DNA of 64,000 nt from Chloroflexota bacterium (GTDB taxonomy: Bacteria > Chloroflexota > Anaerolineae > Anaerolineales > Villigracilaceae). Of this stretch, positions 33,501-41,721 are shown piece after piece (the stretch's first letter is position 1; the number at the start of each line of letters is the position of its first letter). Both the position numbers and the translations under genes were made by a program. The notes under the pieces are model-generated. The model saw only the letters and a program-made list of their open reading frames with translations, had not been told where the DNA came from and searched no databases. The stretch is from contig JAKOVF010000189.1 of assembly GCA_029782225.1 (NCBI GenBank), positions 1-64,000 of the forward strand, written 5' to 3'.

Positions 33501-34413
33501 TGAGTGCGCGGCTCACATCATTTTCATAGGCTAACGGCGCGCCCCACAGCATCAACAAGGTCGAACCTTTGTCGCCAAAATCCAACCGGCTTAGAAGGCC
33601 CCCATAACGTTCCTGTAAGCCAAATACCCTCTGCATGAATTCCTGCAACTGGACATCTTCCAGGTCAGGGAACCGCATGAAAACATTGACCACCTGCCGG
33701 AACTCGCCGCGTAGGCCTTTCGCAATCACGCCCTCAGGAACAAACAGCCGCGAAGTTTCCCGGTCGACGGGTGGCAAGTCCACATCCGTGGGGCCTGGCA
33801 AATCGATTTTAATATTCACCAGACGCGAGAAAGAATCGACTGGCGCGGCATCAATGTCCCCGCTCAGCGCTTCGCTCATGCTCCTGGCAAGGATGATCTC
33901 TCCGGCCTGGGCATGATGCTCCGCCTCTGCAGAATCCGCAACCGCTTCGCCCCGAAAATAATAGGTTGCCCGGCCGCTGTCGCGAGACTCCAAAATGCCC
34001 CAGGCCACATCACCCACAGCCAGCCCGATCTTTGCAGAGAAATTGAAACTTCCGTAAACAGTGTATTGCGTCGGGTTTGAGGCCAGTTGCTGCTGGATCG
34101 TCCATGCGGCGGCCAATGCACGCCTCACGGCCAACGGTAGATCAGGCTCAGATGGGAACAGAGCTGTGATTCCATCGCCGGCAAAACCCACGATCCATCC
34201 CTTTTGCTCAAAAATACTGCCTACCAGGGGATCGAACACATTGTGCATCAACCCCGCCAGTATTTCGGCACCGTGCTGTCCATGCTGCATGAGAGCATCT
34301 GTCATCGAGGAAAAACCGTTCAGGTCCAGGAACATGCCCACAGCTTTGAAGCTCCCGCGCAGCCGATTCGAACGATAATTCTCAATAATAAATGGGGGGA
34401 CAATTCGATGCAT
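30511..34413 (-). CDS. Soluble-adenylyl-cyclase-like protein: two cyclase domains, AAA-type ATPase, TPR repeats
   Basis: This 1300-residue protein has the domain order of mammalian soluble adenylyl cyclase. C1 (about 20-190) has both metal Asp residues, in FLDLNGFSSMTD and GFAGDGITALF. C2 (about 230-390) lacks them but has the DFGDKGSTLL lysine motif and the NLAARFM Asn/Arg pair that complete a shared active site. A P-loop ATPase follows (about 405-720: WGDAGIGKGR, with Gly where Ser/Thr normally binds Mg; Walker B-like ILFWEDAQFLDDD). The rest is a long array of TPR repeats (about 830-1290). The expected product is cAMP. sAC-type enzymes respond to bicarbonate, but that property is not visible in sequence. 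The gene stands alone, convergent with the 147-residue ORF. Confidence 0.88.
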   Translation of the reverse strand: MHRIVPPFIIENYRSNRLRGSFKAVGMFLDLNGFSSMTDALMQHGQHGAEILAGLMHNVFDPLVGSIFEQKGWIVGFAGDGITALFPSEPDLPLAVRRALAAAWTIQQQLASNPTQYTVYGSFNFSAKIGLAVGDVAWGILESRDSGRATYYFRGEAVADSAEAEHHAQAGEIILARSMSEALSGDIDAAPVDSFSRLVNIKIDLPGPTDVDLPPVDRETSRLFVPEGVIAKGLRGEFRQVVNVFMRFPDLEDVQLQEFMQRVFGLQERYGGLLSRLDFGDKGSTLLMLWGAPLAYENDVSRALNFVFDLQASVTIPISAGVTYYIAHAGYLGSSLYEDYTCYGWGVNLAARFMMGAPMGEVWIDDRVARRIVSYFDLEAKGAQKFKGFATDQKVYLLRSRKTEVEPEYQGEMVGRETEIARLDQFVSPLWEGKFAGSLMVWGDAGIGKGRLVYEYRSSPVFESKPALWAICQADQIIRQPFNPFRYWLIHYCGITSRMNNEQRRAAFTAKLDQLISVTSDQSLAEELDRIRTVLGALLDLHWDDSFYEQLDAQGRYENTLAALIALLKAESLRQPVILFWEDAQFLDDDSKNFLPRLKRALTAGAVSYPVALIATSRHHGPALPFSEDLFGDALELGGLSLMAIGRLAEILLGGPPSPDLVQLLMERSEGNPYFAEQIIYYLQEEKQLEMSPSGWALVKRLDVSVLPADISAVLVARLDQLAREVRGVIQTASVLGREFEVRVLAQMLEDDRALYDEIAEAEKAAIWAPLSQIRYLFTHGLLRDAAYAMQMRARRQELHTLALNTLETLFINEISNHLGELAYHSEQAQLPEKALHYLRTAGEAARDAYQNAQALDYYSRALSFVLEEDLRMAFDLHSECEKMLAELGKGNERAAKLQQLELVARQIGADDLLGYVDFRKAFFEHKHGNYVQALAFAESAILHSKSEGAERQLTDALFSKCLCHQRLSQYTEAIVAAEDALKLARARRDISSEAEILNQLGLIQLEMKDSASAIHYYEESLELFRSVGNLRGAAMTLNNLGNVAVNQGKFALAFDYYQQSMQIARQIGSRKGEALLLGNLGWLSGLLGEYQRARSYCERQLAIAREIGDRYSETMALINLSGHVGALGDRSAAIAFATDALDLARVSGDRSLEAWASTYLGHSFFAAGMMEDANSSYRAAVDIWMELEQPVLEMEARAGLARTHLGLDKLPLAMESVEKILAHLASGKTLDGTDDPARIYLNCYLVLAAARDERATQSITSAYELLNARAASISEPAARQSFLENIPSSREIIAIWEKR

Positions 34414-34495
34414 ATGCCCTTCCTCTTGTACAAAATCGATTCCTTATTTTAGCACTTCTAACTCAGCCGGGTACAAACTGTGATTTAATTCCGTC

Positions 34496-35122
34496 ATGCC
34501 TCCCGCCTCCTACCAGATCCGTGTCTGTCCGTCCTGTGGACTCAGATACCCGCTCGTAGATGAGCATCCTTTCGGGACTCGCTGTCCATCCTGCCTTGGC
34601 TCGACTCAAGTGGCTTCCACGCATCCTCTTCGGACCGAAAACCTGATTCCCTTTAATGGCTTTACACCGACCCACAGAATCTCCGCTCTGCTGGATAACA
34701 TCCGCTCAGCGTGGAATGTCGGCTCGATCTTCCGCACGGCGGACGGTTTCGGGCTAGAACATTTACATCTCTGCGGCATCACGCCCACCCCCGAAACTGA
34801 CGCGCTCAAGAAGACCTCGTTGAGCGCGGAGGCGGCCGTCAAATGGACCTATCACAAGAATGCTGTTCTCGCCGCACAGCAACTGAAAACAGCCGGCTGC
34901 AAATTGATTGCACTGGAAGAGGGTGACCGCGCCATTCCGCTTTACGATATCCATCTGGGAGATGAAGAAACGGTGCTAGTAGTGGGAAATGAAGTTACCG
35001 GCGTCGATCCGCAGCTACTGGAAGTGTGCGACAGGATCCTGTATATCCCCATGCGCGGCAGAAAGAAATCATTGAATGTTGCAGTCGCGTTTGCAATTGC
35101 TATCGGTCAACTGTGCTTATAA
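34496..35122 (+). CDS. SpoU/TrmH-family RNA 2'-O-methyltransferase with N-terminal zinc ribbon
   Basis: This 208-residue SPOUT methyltransferase has the three family motifs: NIRSAWNVGSIFRTADGFG, LVVGNEVTGVDPQLL and YIPMRGRKKSLNVAVAFAIA. They form the deep trefoil knot that binds S-adenosylmethionine and the catalytic Arg/Asn. The N-terminus adds a zinc ribbon (VCPSCGLRYPLVDEH, then RCPSC), which replaces the substrate-binding domain usual in RlmB and may direct it to its RNA. The RNA target (tRNA or rRNA) cannot be assigned. Confidence 0.88.
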   Translation: MPPASYQIRVCPSCGLRYPLVDEHPFGTRCPSCLGSTQVASTHPLRTENLIPFNGFTPTHRISALLDNIRSAWNVGSIFRTADGFGLEHLHLCGITPTPETDALKKTSLSAEAAVKWTYHKNAVLAAQQLKTAGCKLIALEEGDRAIPLYDIHLGDEETVLVVGNEVTGVDPQLLEVCDRILYIPMRGRKKSLNVAVAFAIAIGQLCL

Positions 35123-35151
35123 GATGATCGTCATAGGCCAGCATTACAAAG

Positions 35152-37104
35152 TCAATCCACCTGATACGGAACTTCGGTGATCGCAATCCCTTTTTTGAAT
35201 AAAAGGGCGAACCGCAGCCAGAATGCTGTCTGGGTATGAAGCAAATTATGCCACCAGCGCTCCGGCACGAATTGCGGGACAACGATGGTGATACGTTCAT
35301 TGGGCTGGCGTTGGGAATAAAGTTTGTCGATATATTCCAGGAATGGCTCGATGAAGGTCCGATACGGCGATTCGATCACCACCAGACGCACGCCGCTTCC
35401 CCACTCCCTCCACTTTTCCTGCACTGCTTTTGTTTCCTCTTCATCAAGGGAGATATGCACCACTGTCACATCCGCAGACAGCGAGCTTGCATAATCCAGA
35501 GCGATCATGGTTCCTCGATGGACTCCGCTGATTGGCATGACCACGCGATGCCGCCGTGCCTGAGACGGTCTACCGTATCTATCTAATGACAGTTCGTGCC
35601 TGAGGCGGAGATAATGACGATGGATGGCATAGAAAAGATAGATCAGCGCCGGTAGAAGCAGGACAATGATCCAGGCTCCGTCACGAAACTTCGCGACTGC
35701 AAAAATGACGGTGACCACCGCAGTACATAATGCGCCAAATCCATTGATCAACAGTTTCACCTGCCAGCCCCGTTCATACCGCAGACTCGAGCCTTTCTCC
35801 CGAATGACGATCCCCGGGGCAAGATGTCCGATCTTCCACCAGCGTCGTGCCATGCCAAGTTGTGAGAGCGTGAATGAGAGAAATACGCCGATCGCCCACA
35901 AAGGTATGAGGGCCGTCACGCTGGCATGAAAAAAATAGACCAGGAGTGACGCGATCACACCTAACGCCGCGATGCCTCTTGAGTAAACCAGACGGCTGCC
36001 GCGAAATGTGAGCTGGCGTGGCAGAAATCCATCCTGGGCGATGATGGCAGCGAGACGCGGAAAGCCTGCGTAGGCAGTATTCGTCGCCAGAATCAGGATG
36101 ATAGTGGTTCCGGCGATGAGGCTGAGATAAAGTAAGCCGCGATCTCCAAATACAGTCCGCCCCAACTCTGAAATTACAGTTTCATCCTCTGAGGGGACAG
36201 CCTGAATCACGCCGAGCAGAAATGTGATGCCCAGGTAGAGAACAGCCAGTATGGAAGCCATCCAAATCAGTGTGATCGCAGCATTATGCGTGCGGGGTTC
36301 CTTGAAAGCCGTTACACCGTTGGAGACTGCCTCAATGCCCGTCAACGCGGTGGTGCCATTGGCGAAGGTCCGCAGGAGAATGAACCATGTCACGGGCTGA
36401 ATGGCGGCGCCCACTTGCATGAGTGGTGGATTCTCAACCACGCCTAAAGTCCCTGTGAAATAGCGGAAAAGTCCGACTCCTACCGCCAGAAAGGTTATCG
36501 CGAGAAAGAAGTAGGTAGGGATGGCAACCGCGTTTCCTGATTCCCGTACACCCCGCAAATTCGCAAGCATGATGAGCAGCACCATGCCAATCGCCAGGGG
36601 AACCCGGTACGGGATCAGGAATGGGTACGCAGAAACAATCTGTGCCGCGGCGGAAGAAACAGCCACAGCAGCCAGCAGAACATAATCGACCAGCAGCGAT
36701 GCCCCGGCCGACTGGGCCGGAAGATCGCCCAGATTATCCCGAGCCACTGTATAAGCCCCGCCGCCTCCAGGGTAGGCGTGGATCGTCTGCTGATAGGAGA
36801 TCGTCACAATTGCCAGAAGTACCGTGACTATAATCGCAATGGGAAAAGCGTAACTGAAAGCGGCCGTCCCAGCGGCCGCTAACATGACTAAAGTCTCTTG
36901 AGGGGCGTAAGCAACAGAGGAAAGTGCATCGCCTGCAAAAACCGCCAGTCCAACGGCCTTTCCAACTGTCTGATGCTCTGCATCCGCGGATCGCAGCGGG
37001 TTGCCGATCAGCCATGTCCGCCAGGAACGGACAGGTTTATAGCGGGCGACCTGGTGGATTACATTCGGTTCAGGTTCAGATTGTGGATTAACAGGTTCAG
37101 TCAT
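35152..37104 (-). CDS. APC-superfamily amino-acid permease with C-terminal cytosolic domain
   Basis: The product (650 residues from the ATG at 37104) has about 12 membrane helices, with GLAVFAGDALSSVAYAPQETL near the start, AYPGGGGAYTVARDNLG (the helix-3 region), and ALTGIEAVSNGVTAFKEPRTHNAA, all typical of the APC group. After the membrane part a soluble domain of about 170 residues (from RRHRVVMPISGVHRGTMIAL) resembles a universal-stress-type fold and may regulate transport. The start is placed at the ATG preceded by AGGAG rather than at an in-frame GTG nine codons upstream. The substrate is unknown. Confidence 0.88.
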   Translation of the reverse strand: MTEPVNPQSEPEPNVIHQVARYKPVRSWRTWLIGNPLRSADAEHQTVGKAVGLAVFAGDALSSVAYAPQETLVMLAAAGTAAFSYAFPIAIIVTVLLAIVTISYQQTIHAYPGGGGAYTVARDNLGDLPAQSAGASLLVDYVLLAAVAVSSAAAQIVSAYPFLIPYRVPLAIGMVLLIMLANLRGVRESGNAVAIPTYFFLAITFLAVGVGLFRYFTGTLGVVENPPLMQVGAAIQPVTWFILLRTFANGTTALTGIEAVSNGVTAFKEPRTHNAAITLIWMASILAVLYLGITFLLGVIQAVPSEDETVISELGRTVFGDRGLLYLSLIAGTTIILILATNTAYAGFPRLAAIIAQDGFLPRQLTFRGSRLVYSRGIAALGVIASLLVYFFHASVTALIPLWAIGVFLSFTLSQLGMARRWWKIGHLAPGIVIREKGSSLRYERGWQVKLLINGFGALCTAVVTVIFAVAKFRDGAWIIVLLLPALIYLFYAIHRHYLRLRHELSLDRYGRPSQARRHRVVMPISGVHRGTMIALDYASSLSADVTVVHISLDEEETKAVQEKWREWGSGVRLVVIESPYRTFIEPFLEYIDKLYSQRQPNERITIVVPQFVPERWWHNLLHTQTAFWLRFALLFKKGIAITEVPYQVD

Positions 37105-37154
37105 AAAGCGATCTCCTGAACTTGACGACACAGGTATTGTATCTCATTCCAAAT

Positions 37155-40100
37155 TCAGGCACTTTTCGAACGAAACAGTGCGCGCGCGGCCAGTACAAGC
37201 GGGTGTTCTGCCTGCATCCCCGTTCCCTGCTGGATCTGCATACGGCAGGCCGCTCCGCTGGAGGCAATTTCGGAATGACCATGAACCACGGAAGATGGAT
37301 GATCGTCTTTGAGTTCGCCAGGCTCCGAGGAATCTTCTGCCTCTTGCAATTGCCGAATGTAAGGGAATAACTTTAACTCCCCGATTTCCTGCGAGATCTC
37401 ATAATGTTCCGCTTCGTAGCCAAACGTGCCTGCCATGCCGCAGCAGCCGGAATCAATCAGTTCCACATCATAGCCACAGATACGGAGCATCTCGACGGTC
37501 GCATCCACGCCATTTGGAAGGCCATCTGCCGAGGGACCTTCGGCGCGTTGATGACAATGAGGGTGGAATTTGACCTTTGCCCGTCCATCTGCCCTCAACC
37601 CTGACCCCTCTCCCGGTTGTGGGAGAGGGGAATCACCTGGAGCGGCTACGCGCAGCGCAGTAAAGGGCCTGGACCGAACGAGGAACTCATCAAGCAGCCA
37701 GGTGTTCACCGTGCGCTGCTCAATCTCTTGAGCGCGCTCGGGAAGCAAGTCAACATAATCGTGTTTGAGACAATATATCTCCGGCGGTTCGATGCCGACG
37801 ATGGGCAGCGTAGCTTCCGGGTCAATTCTGTTGAGCGCATCCAGGACGCGTTCCGCGTGACGACGCGCCTGATCCATGAATCCCTTGGATATCAATGCCG
37901 CACCGGCGCTGACAACCGGAAGCACGATGACCGTGTACCCCAATGCGTTCAAAATATCAAAAGCTGCCTGTTCGACCTCAGGCTCGACGTTGCGGGCATA
38001 AGGGTCGGAAAGATAGATTACTCCCTGCAAGGAGTTGAAGGCCTCCTGGCTTTCGACGTTTAGAAAACTAGAGGCGTCGGAGTCCTCCAACGCGGCGTTC
38101 GGCCTCGCGCGCTTACTCGTGAACTTTGGAAAGGGCCGATTTGGCGTGATTTCGAAAACGCGAGCCGCGATGGATTTTCCAAGCGAGTTCTGCATCATGA
38201 GATTCGCCAGCGGCGCAATCGGAGCTAACAGTCCCGCGACCGCATGGAAATACCCGAATACGTAATCGCGCAACGGACGGCGATGCGTTTTGTAGTACTC
38301 AGCTTCAAAGGCGAACTTCAACTTTGCCATATCCACGCCAGAAGGACATTCCGCCTTGCAGCCTTTGCACGCAAGGCAGAGATCAAGAGCTTCAGCCACA
38401 GACTCCTCAAGTTCTTCGTGACGATTGACGAGAGTCGGGTTGGTCAGCACCGGATTTCGAATCAGCGCCCGCAAAAGATTTGCGCGGCCGCGCGTGGAGT
38501 GCATCTCCTCGCGCGTGGCCTGGAACGACGGGCACATTACGCCGGTATCTTTCCGGCAGACACCCTGTCCATTGCATTGCTCGATCGCGGTCACAAGCCC
38601 GCCCTTGCGCGAAAAATCCATGGCAGGCTTCCACGGCTTCACGCGGAAGTCTTCGCCATAACGCAGGTTTCGATCCATAGGCGGGGCGTCAAACATCTTG
38701 CCCGGGTTGAGCAAATTGTCCGGGTCCGCAGCACGCTTCAGCTTACGCATGGCCTCGGTCACGTCTGCGCCGTACGTTTTCTCGATCCACTCACCGCGCA
38801 CTATGCCATCACCGTGTTCGCTGCTCATCGAGCCGCCTAGCCGCAAGGTGAGAGCAAGCACCTGTTCGGCAATGCTCCGCAAGGCGCGCACCCCCTCCCC
38901 ACTTCGCAAATCCAAGATCGGCCGGATGTGTAAACAACCGGCCGAGGCATGCGCGTATATGCCGCCTTCTGTATCATGTGCTGCAAGGATTCGCTCGACC
39001 TCGCGTACAAAATCGCCCAGATGTTCGACGGGCACGGCACAATCTTCCATGAACGCGACCGGCCGCGCAGCCTGGGGACGTGAATCCAAAATCCCGAGGC
39101 CGACTTTGCGGACGTTCCAGACGCGCGCCTGCTCTTCTTTGGATTCCGCTATGACGAAGATGTCCCCAATCCTTCGCACCGCCTCTTTCAGAACGTCAGG
39201 CTGGTCTCCGCTAAATTCAACGATCAACACTGCCGCCGGATCGCCAACGATCCAGCCCATCTGGCGCGCATAGGCTGGGACGGTGCGCGCGAGCTGAATG
39301 ATCATCCGCGGGACCAACTCCACCGCGCTTGGATTGAGCTCCAGCAGGCGCGGGACATCGTCACAGGCCTCCGCATTGCTGCTGTACGAAAGTACACCCA
39401 GAATGGTGTGTCGTGGCTTCGATACCAGATTCACTTTCGCGCGGCGAATGACCGCCAGAGTCCCTTCGCTGCCGGCCAGTAGAGGCGCAAGGTTTAAGGC
39501 TGAAGATTGAATATTCGGGTAACCGCCATCCCAGCGCGGAGGTTTGGTGGCTGAGAACGGTAAAAGATAATTTAATCGATAGCCCGCGGAATTCCGCCAG
39601 GATTCAGGAAAATTCTGTTTGATGGAGTCTGCATACTTTTCGCGAATCGCAAGAACCGTCGAAACGATATTCGATATAAGAGAAGCCTCCTGCAACTTGA
39701 CATCGAATATCGAATCATCGAAGGTCGCCAATGAGCCATCCGCCATAATGACATCCGCCGAGATCAAATGGTCGGCGGTCATGCCATTCAGTATCGAGTG
39801 CGCACCAGTGGCATTGTTCGCAATGACTCCTCCCATGGTCGCGCGTTCAGCGGAGGCTGGGTCCGGGCCGAAGGTCAGGCCCACTTTGGCGGCAGCAGCA
39901 TTCAGGGCGGAAAGAACGACGCCCGGTTCAACAGTCGCGGTTCGGGCTTCCGGGTCTATCTTGATAATGGAATCCAACCACCGCGAGCAATCCAAGATCA
40001 GGGCTTCGCCGATGGCCTGCCCCGCCAGGGACGACCCTGCCCCCCGTGGCAGAATTGGAATCTTGTACCTGGCGGCCAGTTCCACTGCACAATGGAGCGC

Positions 40101-40250
40101 GTCCTGTGTCTTGGGGATCGCGACGCCGAGCGGCTCGATCTGATAGATGGAGGCATCGGTACTGTAGAGAGCGCGGGTGGCAACGTCAAGGCGGATGTCG
40201 CCTGTGAATCGTTTTTGAAGCTCGTTGATGAAATCAGGATTAAGGGACAT
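37155..40250 (-). CDS. FAD- and Fe-S-containing D-2-hydroxyacid dehydrogenase (YdiJ/GlcD-GlpC fusion type)
   Basis: This 1031-residue protein has an FAD-binding type 4 domain (about 40-250: PRGAGSSLAGQA, GGVIANNATGAHS), a FAD-oxidase C-terminal domain (to about 510, ending GDGIVRGEWIEKTYG), a ferredoxin-like part with two Cys groups (CNGQGVCRKDTGVMCPS; CLACKGCKAECPSG, about 540-625), and a C-terminal CCG domain (FHPHCHQRA and DSGCCGMAGTFG, about 880-960). This is the layout of YdiJ and related D-lactate or D-2-hydroxyglutarate dehydrogenases, which pass electrons from a 2-hydroxyacid to quinone or another acceptor. The exact substrate is unresolved. About residue 875 the frame reads through a palindromic repeat (see repeat at 37606). 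Confidence 0.9.
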   Translation of the reverse strand: MSLNPDFINELQKRFTGDIRLDVATRALYSTDASIYQIEPLGVAIPKTQDALHCAVELAARYKIPILPRGAGSSLAGQAIGEALILDCSRWLDSIIKIDPEARTATVEPGVVLSALNAAAAKVGLTFGPDPASAERATMGGVIANNATGAHSILNGMTADHLISADVIMADGSLATFDDSIFDVKLQEASLISNIVSTVLAIREKYADSIKQNFPESWRNSAGYRLNYLLPFSATKPPRWDGGYPNIQSSALNLAPLLAGSEGTLAVIRRAKVNLVSKPRHTILGVLSYSSNAEACDDVPRLLELNPSAVELVPRMIIQLARTVPAYARQMGWIVGDPAAVLIVEFSGDQPDVLKEAVRRIGDIFVIAESKEEQARVWNVRKVGLGILDSRPQAARPVAFMEDCAVPVEHLGDFVREVERILAAHDTEGGIYAHASAGCLHIRPILDLRSGEGVRALRSIAEQVLALTLRLGGSMSSEHGDGIVRGEWIEKTYGADVTEAMRKLKRAADPDNLLNPGKMFDAPPMDRNLRYGEDFRVKPWKPAMDFSRKGGLVTAIEQCNGQGVCRKDTGVMCPSFQATREEMHSTRGRANLLRALIRNPVLTNPTLVNRHEELEESVAEALDLCLACKGCKAECPSGVDMAKLKFAFEAEYYKTHRRPLRDYVFGYFHAVAGLLAPIAPLANLMMQNSLGKSIAARVFEITPNRPFPKFTSKRARPNAALEDSDASSFLNVESQEAFNSLQGVIYLSDPYARNVEPEVEQAAFDILNALGYTVIVLPVVSAGAALISKGFMDQARRHAERVLDALNRIDPEATLPIVGIEPPEIYCLKHDYVDLLPERAQEIEQRTVNTWLLDEFLVRSRPFTALRVAAPGDSPLPQPGEGSGLRADGRAKVKFHPHCHQRAEGPSADGLPNGVDATVEMLRICGYDVELIDSGCCGMAGTFGYEAEHYEISQEIGELKLFPYIRQLQEAEDSSEPGELKDDHPSSVVHGHSEIASSGAACRMQIQQGTGMQAEHPLVLAARALFRSKSA
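37606..37631. repeat. CCCCTCTCCC/GGGAGAGGGG palindrome inside a coding region
   Basis: Arms at 37606-37615 and 37622-37631 are perfectly complementary with a 6-base loop; the flank CCCTCAACCCTGA completes the well-known dispersed repeat of the GGGAGAGGGG type. It lies inside the FAD/Fe-S dehydrogenase gene and is translated as a Pro/Gly-rich stretch (SPLPQPGEGSGL) between the linker and the CCG domain. The reading frame stays open through it. Confidence 0.7.
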
Positions 40251-40342
40251 TCTTTAATTTTAACGCATAGACCCCAAAGGCCTCTATGACCTTCAGGGTC
40301 TAACTGATTACGGCCTACTGATCACTAATTGCTGGTCACTGC

Positions 40343-41089
40343 TTACTTTGCTTTTCCCTGGTTGGCGACCGCGGCGGCTTTCCTTGCGATCTCCTCGGCG
40401 TCGCCCAGGTAATAACTCTTGATAGGCTTCAGGTCTTTGTCAAGTTCATAGACCAGGGGTACTCCCGTCGGAATATTCAGTTCAGTGATCTCCGCCTCGG
40501 AAACATTGTCAAGGTATTTCACCATCGCGCGCAAACTATTTCCATGAGCAACGACCAAGACTCTCTGACCGGACTTAATGGTGGGAGCCAGCGTGGAATG
40601 CCAGTAGGGAAGTACCCGGTCCAGCGTGATCTTGAGCGACTCAGTCGCCGGCAGCTGTTCAGGCGTCAATGAAGCGTAACGGGGATCGAACCTTGGGTGT
40701 CGTTCGTCTGTCAGCTCCAGCGCGGGTGGCGGGACATCATAACTGCGCCGCCAGATCTTGACCTGAGCCTCCCCGAATTTCTCAGCAGTTTCTGCCTTAT
40801 TCAATCCCTGCAGAGCGCCGTAATGACGCTCGTTGAGCTGCCAGGCATTTGTTACCGGAATCCACTCGAGATTCATCTCCTGCAAGATGACCCACAGGGT
40901 TTGAATGGCGCGGCGCAAAACCGAGGTATAGGCGAGGTCAAAGCTGTAGCCACCTTCCTGTAGAAGCCTCCCCGCCTGAAGCGCCTCGTTGCGCCCCTGA
41001 TCCGTCAGGCCAACATCTGTCCAGCCTGTGAAACGGTTTTCGAGATTCCATGTGCTTTGTCCGTGACGGACGAGAACGAGTTTGTACAT
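40343..41089 (-). CDS. gpmA: 2,3-bisphosphoglycerate-dependent phosphoglycerate mutase
   Basis: GpmA interconverts 3- and 2-phosphoglycerate in glycolysis/gluconeogenesis. The 248-residue length is typical. The phosphohistidine motif is [10 protein letters not shown] near residue 8, and the second active-site His is in [48 protein letters not shown] and [12 protein letters not shown] are further dPGM landmarks. AAAGGATG precedes the ATG. It is 19 bases after the sulfotransferase gene and may be the tail of that operon, though the link is probably only positional. Confidence 0.95.
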   Translation of the reverse strand: MYKLVLVRHGQSTWNLENRFTGWTDVGLTDQGRNEALQAGRLLQEGGYSFDLAYTSVLRRAIQTLWVILQEMNLEWIPVTNAWQLNERHYGALQGLNKAETAEKFGEAQVKIWRRSYDVPPPALELTDERHPRFDPRYASLTPEQLPATESLKITLDRVLPYWHSTLAPTIKSGQRVLVVAHGNSLRAMVKYLDNVSEAEITELNIPTGVPLVYELDKDLKPIKSYYLGDAEEIARKAAAVANQGKAK

Positions 41090-41108
41090 TGTTCATCCTT
41101 TTGGAAAT

Positions 41109-41720
41109 TTATTTCTCTATACGGTTGCGATATAAGCTATGGTCTGGCACATTGACCATTGCCTCGAGATCGAGCGGAATTTCGAGGAACTCAGCCACGC
41201 GCGCACATCCAGTTCCGGGGTCGGAGATCAGGTCTCCATAACGAACAAATAAGGTCGCGATATTTGGCTGGCGTGCAAGCCAATATTTTATCGCAGAGAG
41301 ATGCTGGTCATACTGCTCCTTCATGACCTCGTCCGGAATCTTATTCTCCTCATGACGCCGTTCAAGCATCTTCCGCTGCGATGCCAGAATCTCTTCAATA
41401 GGTCTCTCCATAAAAATGACTTTGTACCTGAAACTCGAAGGCAGGAATTCCAGCAGATAGGAAATGATCTTGACCGCTTTCCCCTGCGTCGAAGGAAGCC
41501 AGTCTGCCTTCCCTTCGCGAAGCTGTTTTACAAGCTCCAATTCGTAGTAACCTTTAGGGTTATCTTCATCGGCCACCCGAATTGAATCCATCGCTGCTGG
41601 CAGCCCGCCGCCGACCAGCATACTCATCATCATGGATGTGCCCGAGCGCGGCAGCCCCGAGACGACAATGATATCGCCTGACCGGACGGTTTTTTCCCGG
41701 GCCAAGAGCCTCTTGAACAT
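41109..41720 (-). CDS. Sulfotransferase-family protein
   Basis: The product (203 residues from the ATG at 41720) has a PAPS-type P-loop, VVSGLPRSGTSMMMSML, at residues about 18-34, and later IFMERPIEEILASQRKM and LFVRYGDLISDP, the usual sulfotransferase pattern with the 3'-phosphate-binding Arg/Ser region. Two further in-frame ATGs at 41744 and 41753 lie inside the preceding gene; the one used begins just after its stop and has GGAAG upstream. It could sulfate a sugar or lipid at the surface, consistent with neighbours of the alkaline-phosphatase superfamily. The acceptor is unknown. Confidence 0.82.
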   Translation of the reverse strand: MFKRLLAREKTVRSGDIIVVSGLPRSGTSMMMSMLVGGGLPAAMDSIRVADEDNPKGYYELELVKQLREGKADWLPSTQGKAVKIISYLLEFLPSSFRYKVIFMERPIEEILASQRKMLERRHEENKIPDEVMKEQYDQHLSAIKYWLARQPNIATLFVRYGDLISDPGTGCARVAEFLEIPLDLEAMVNVPDHSLYRNRIEK

Positions 41721-41721
41721 A

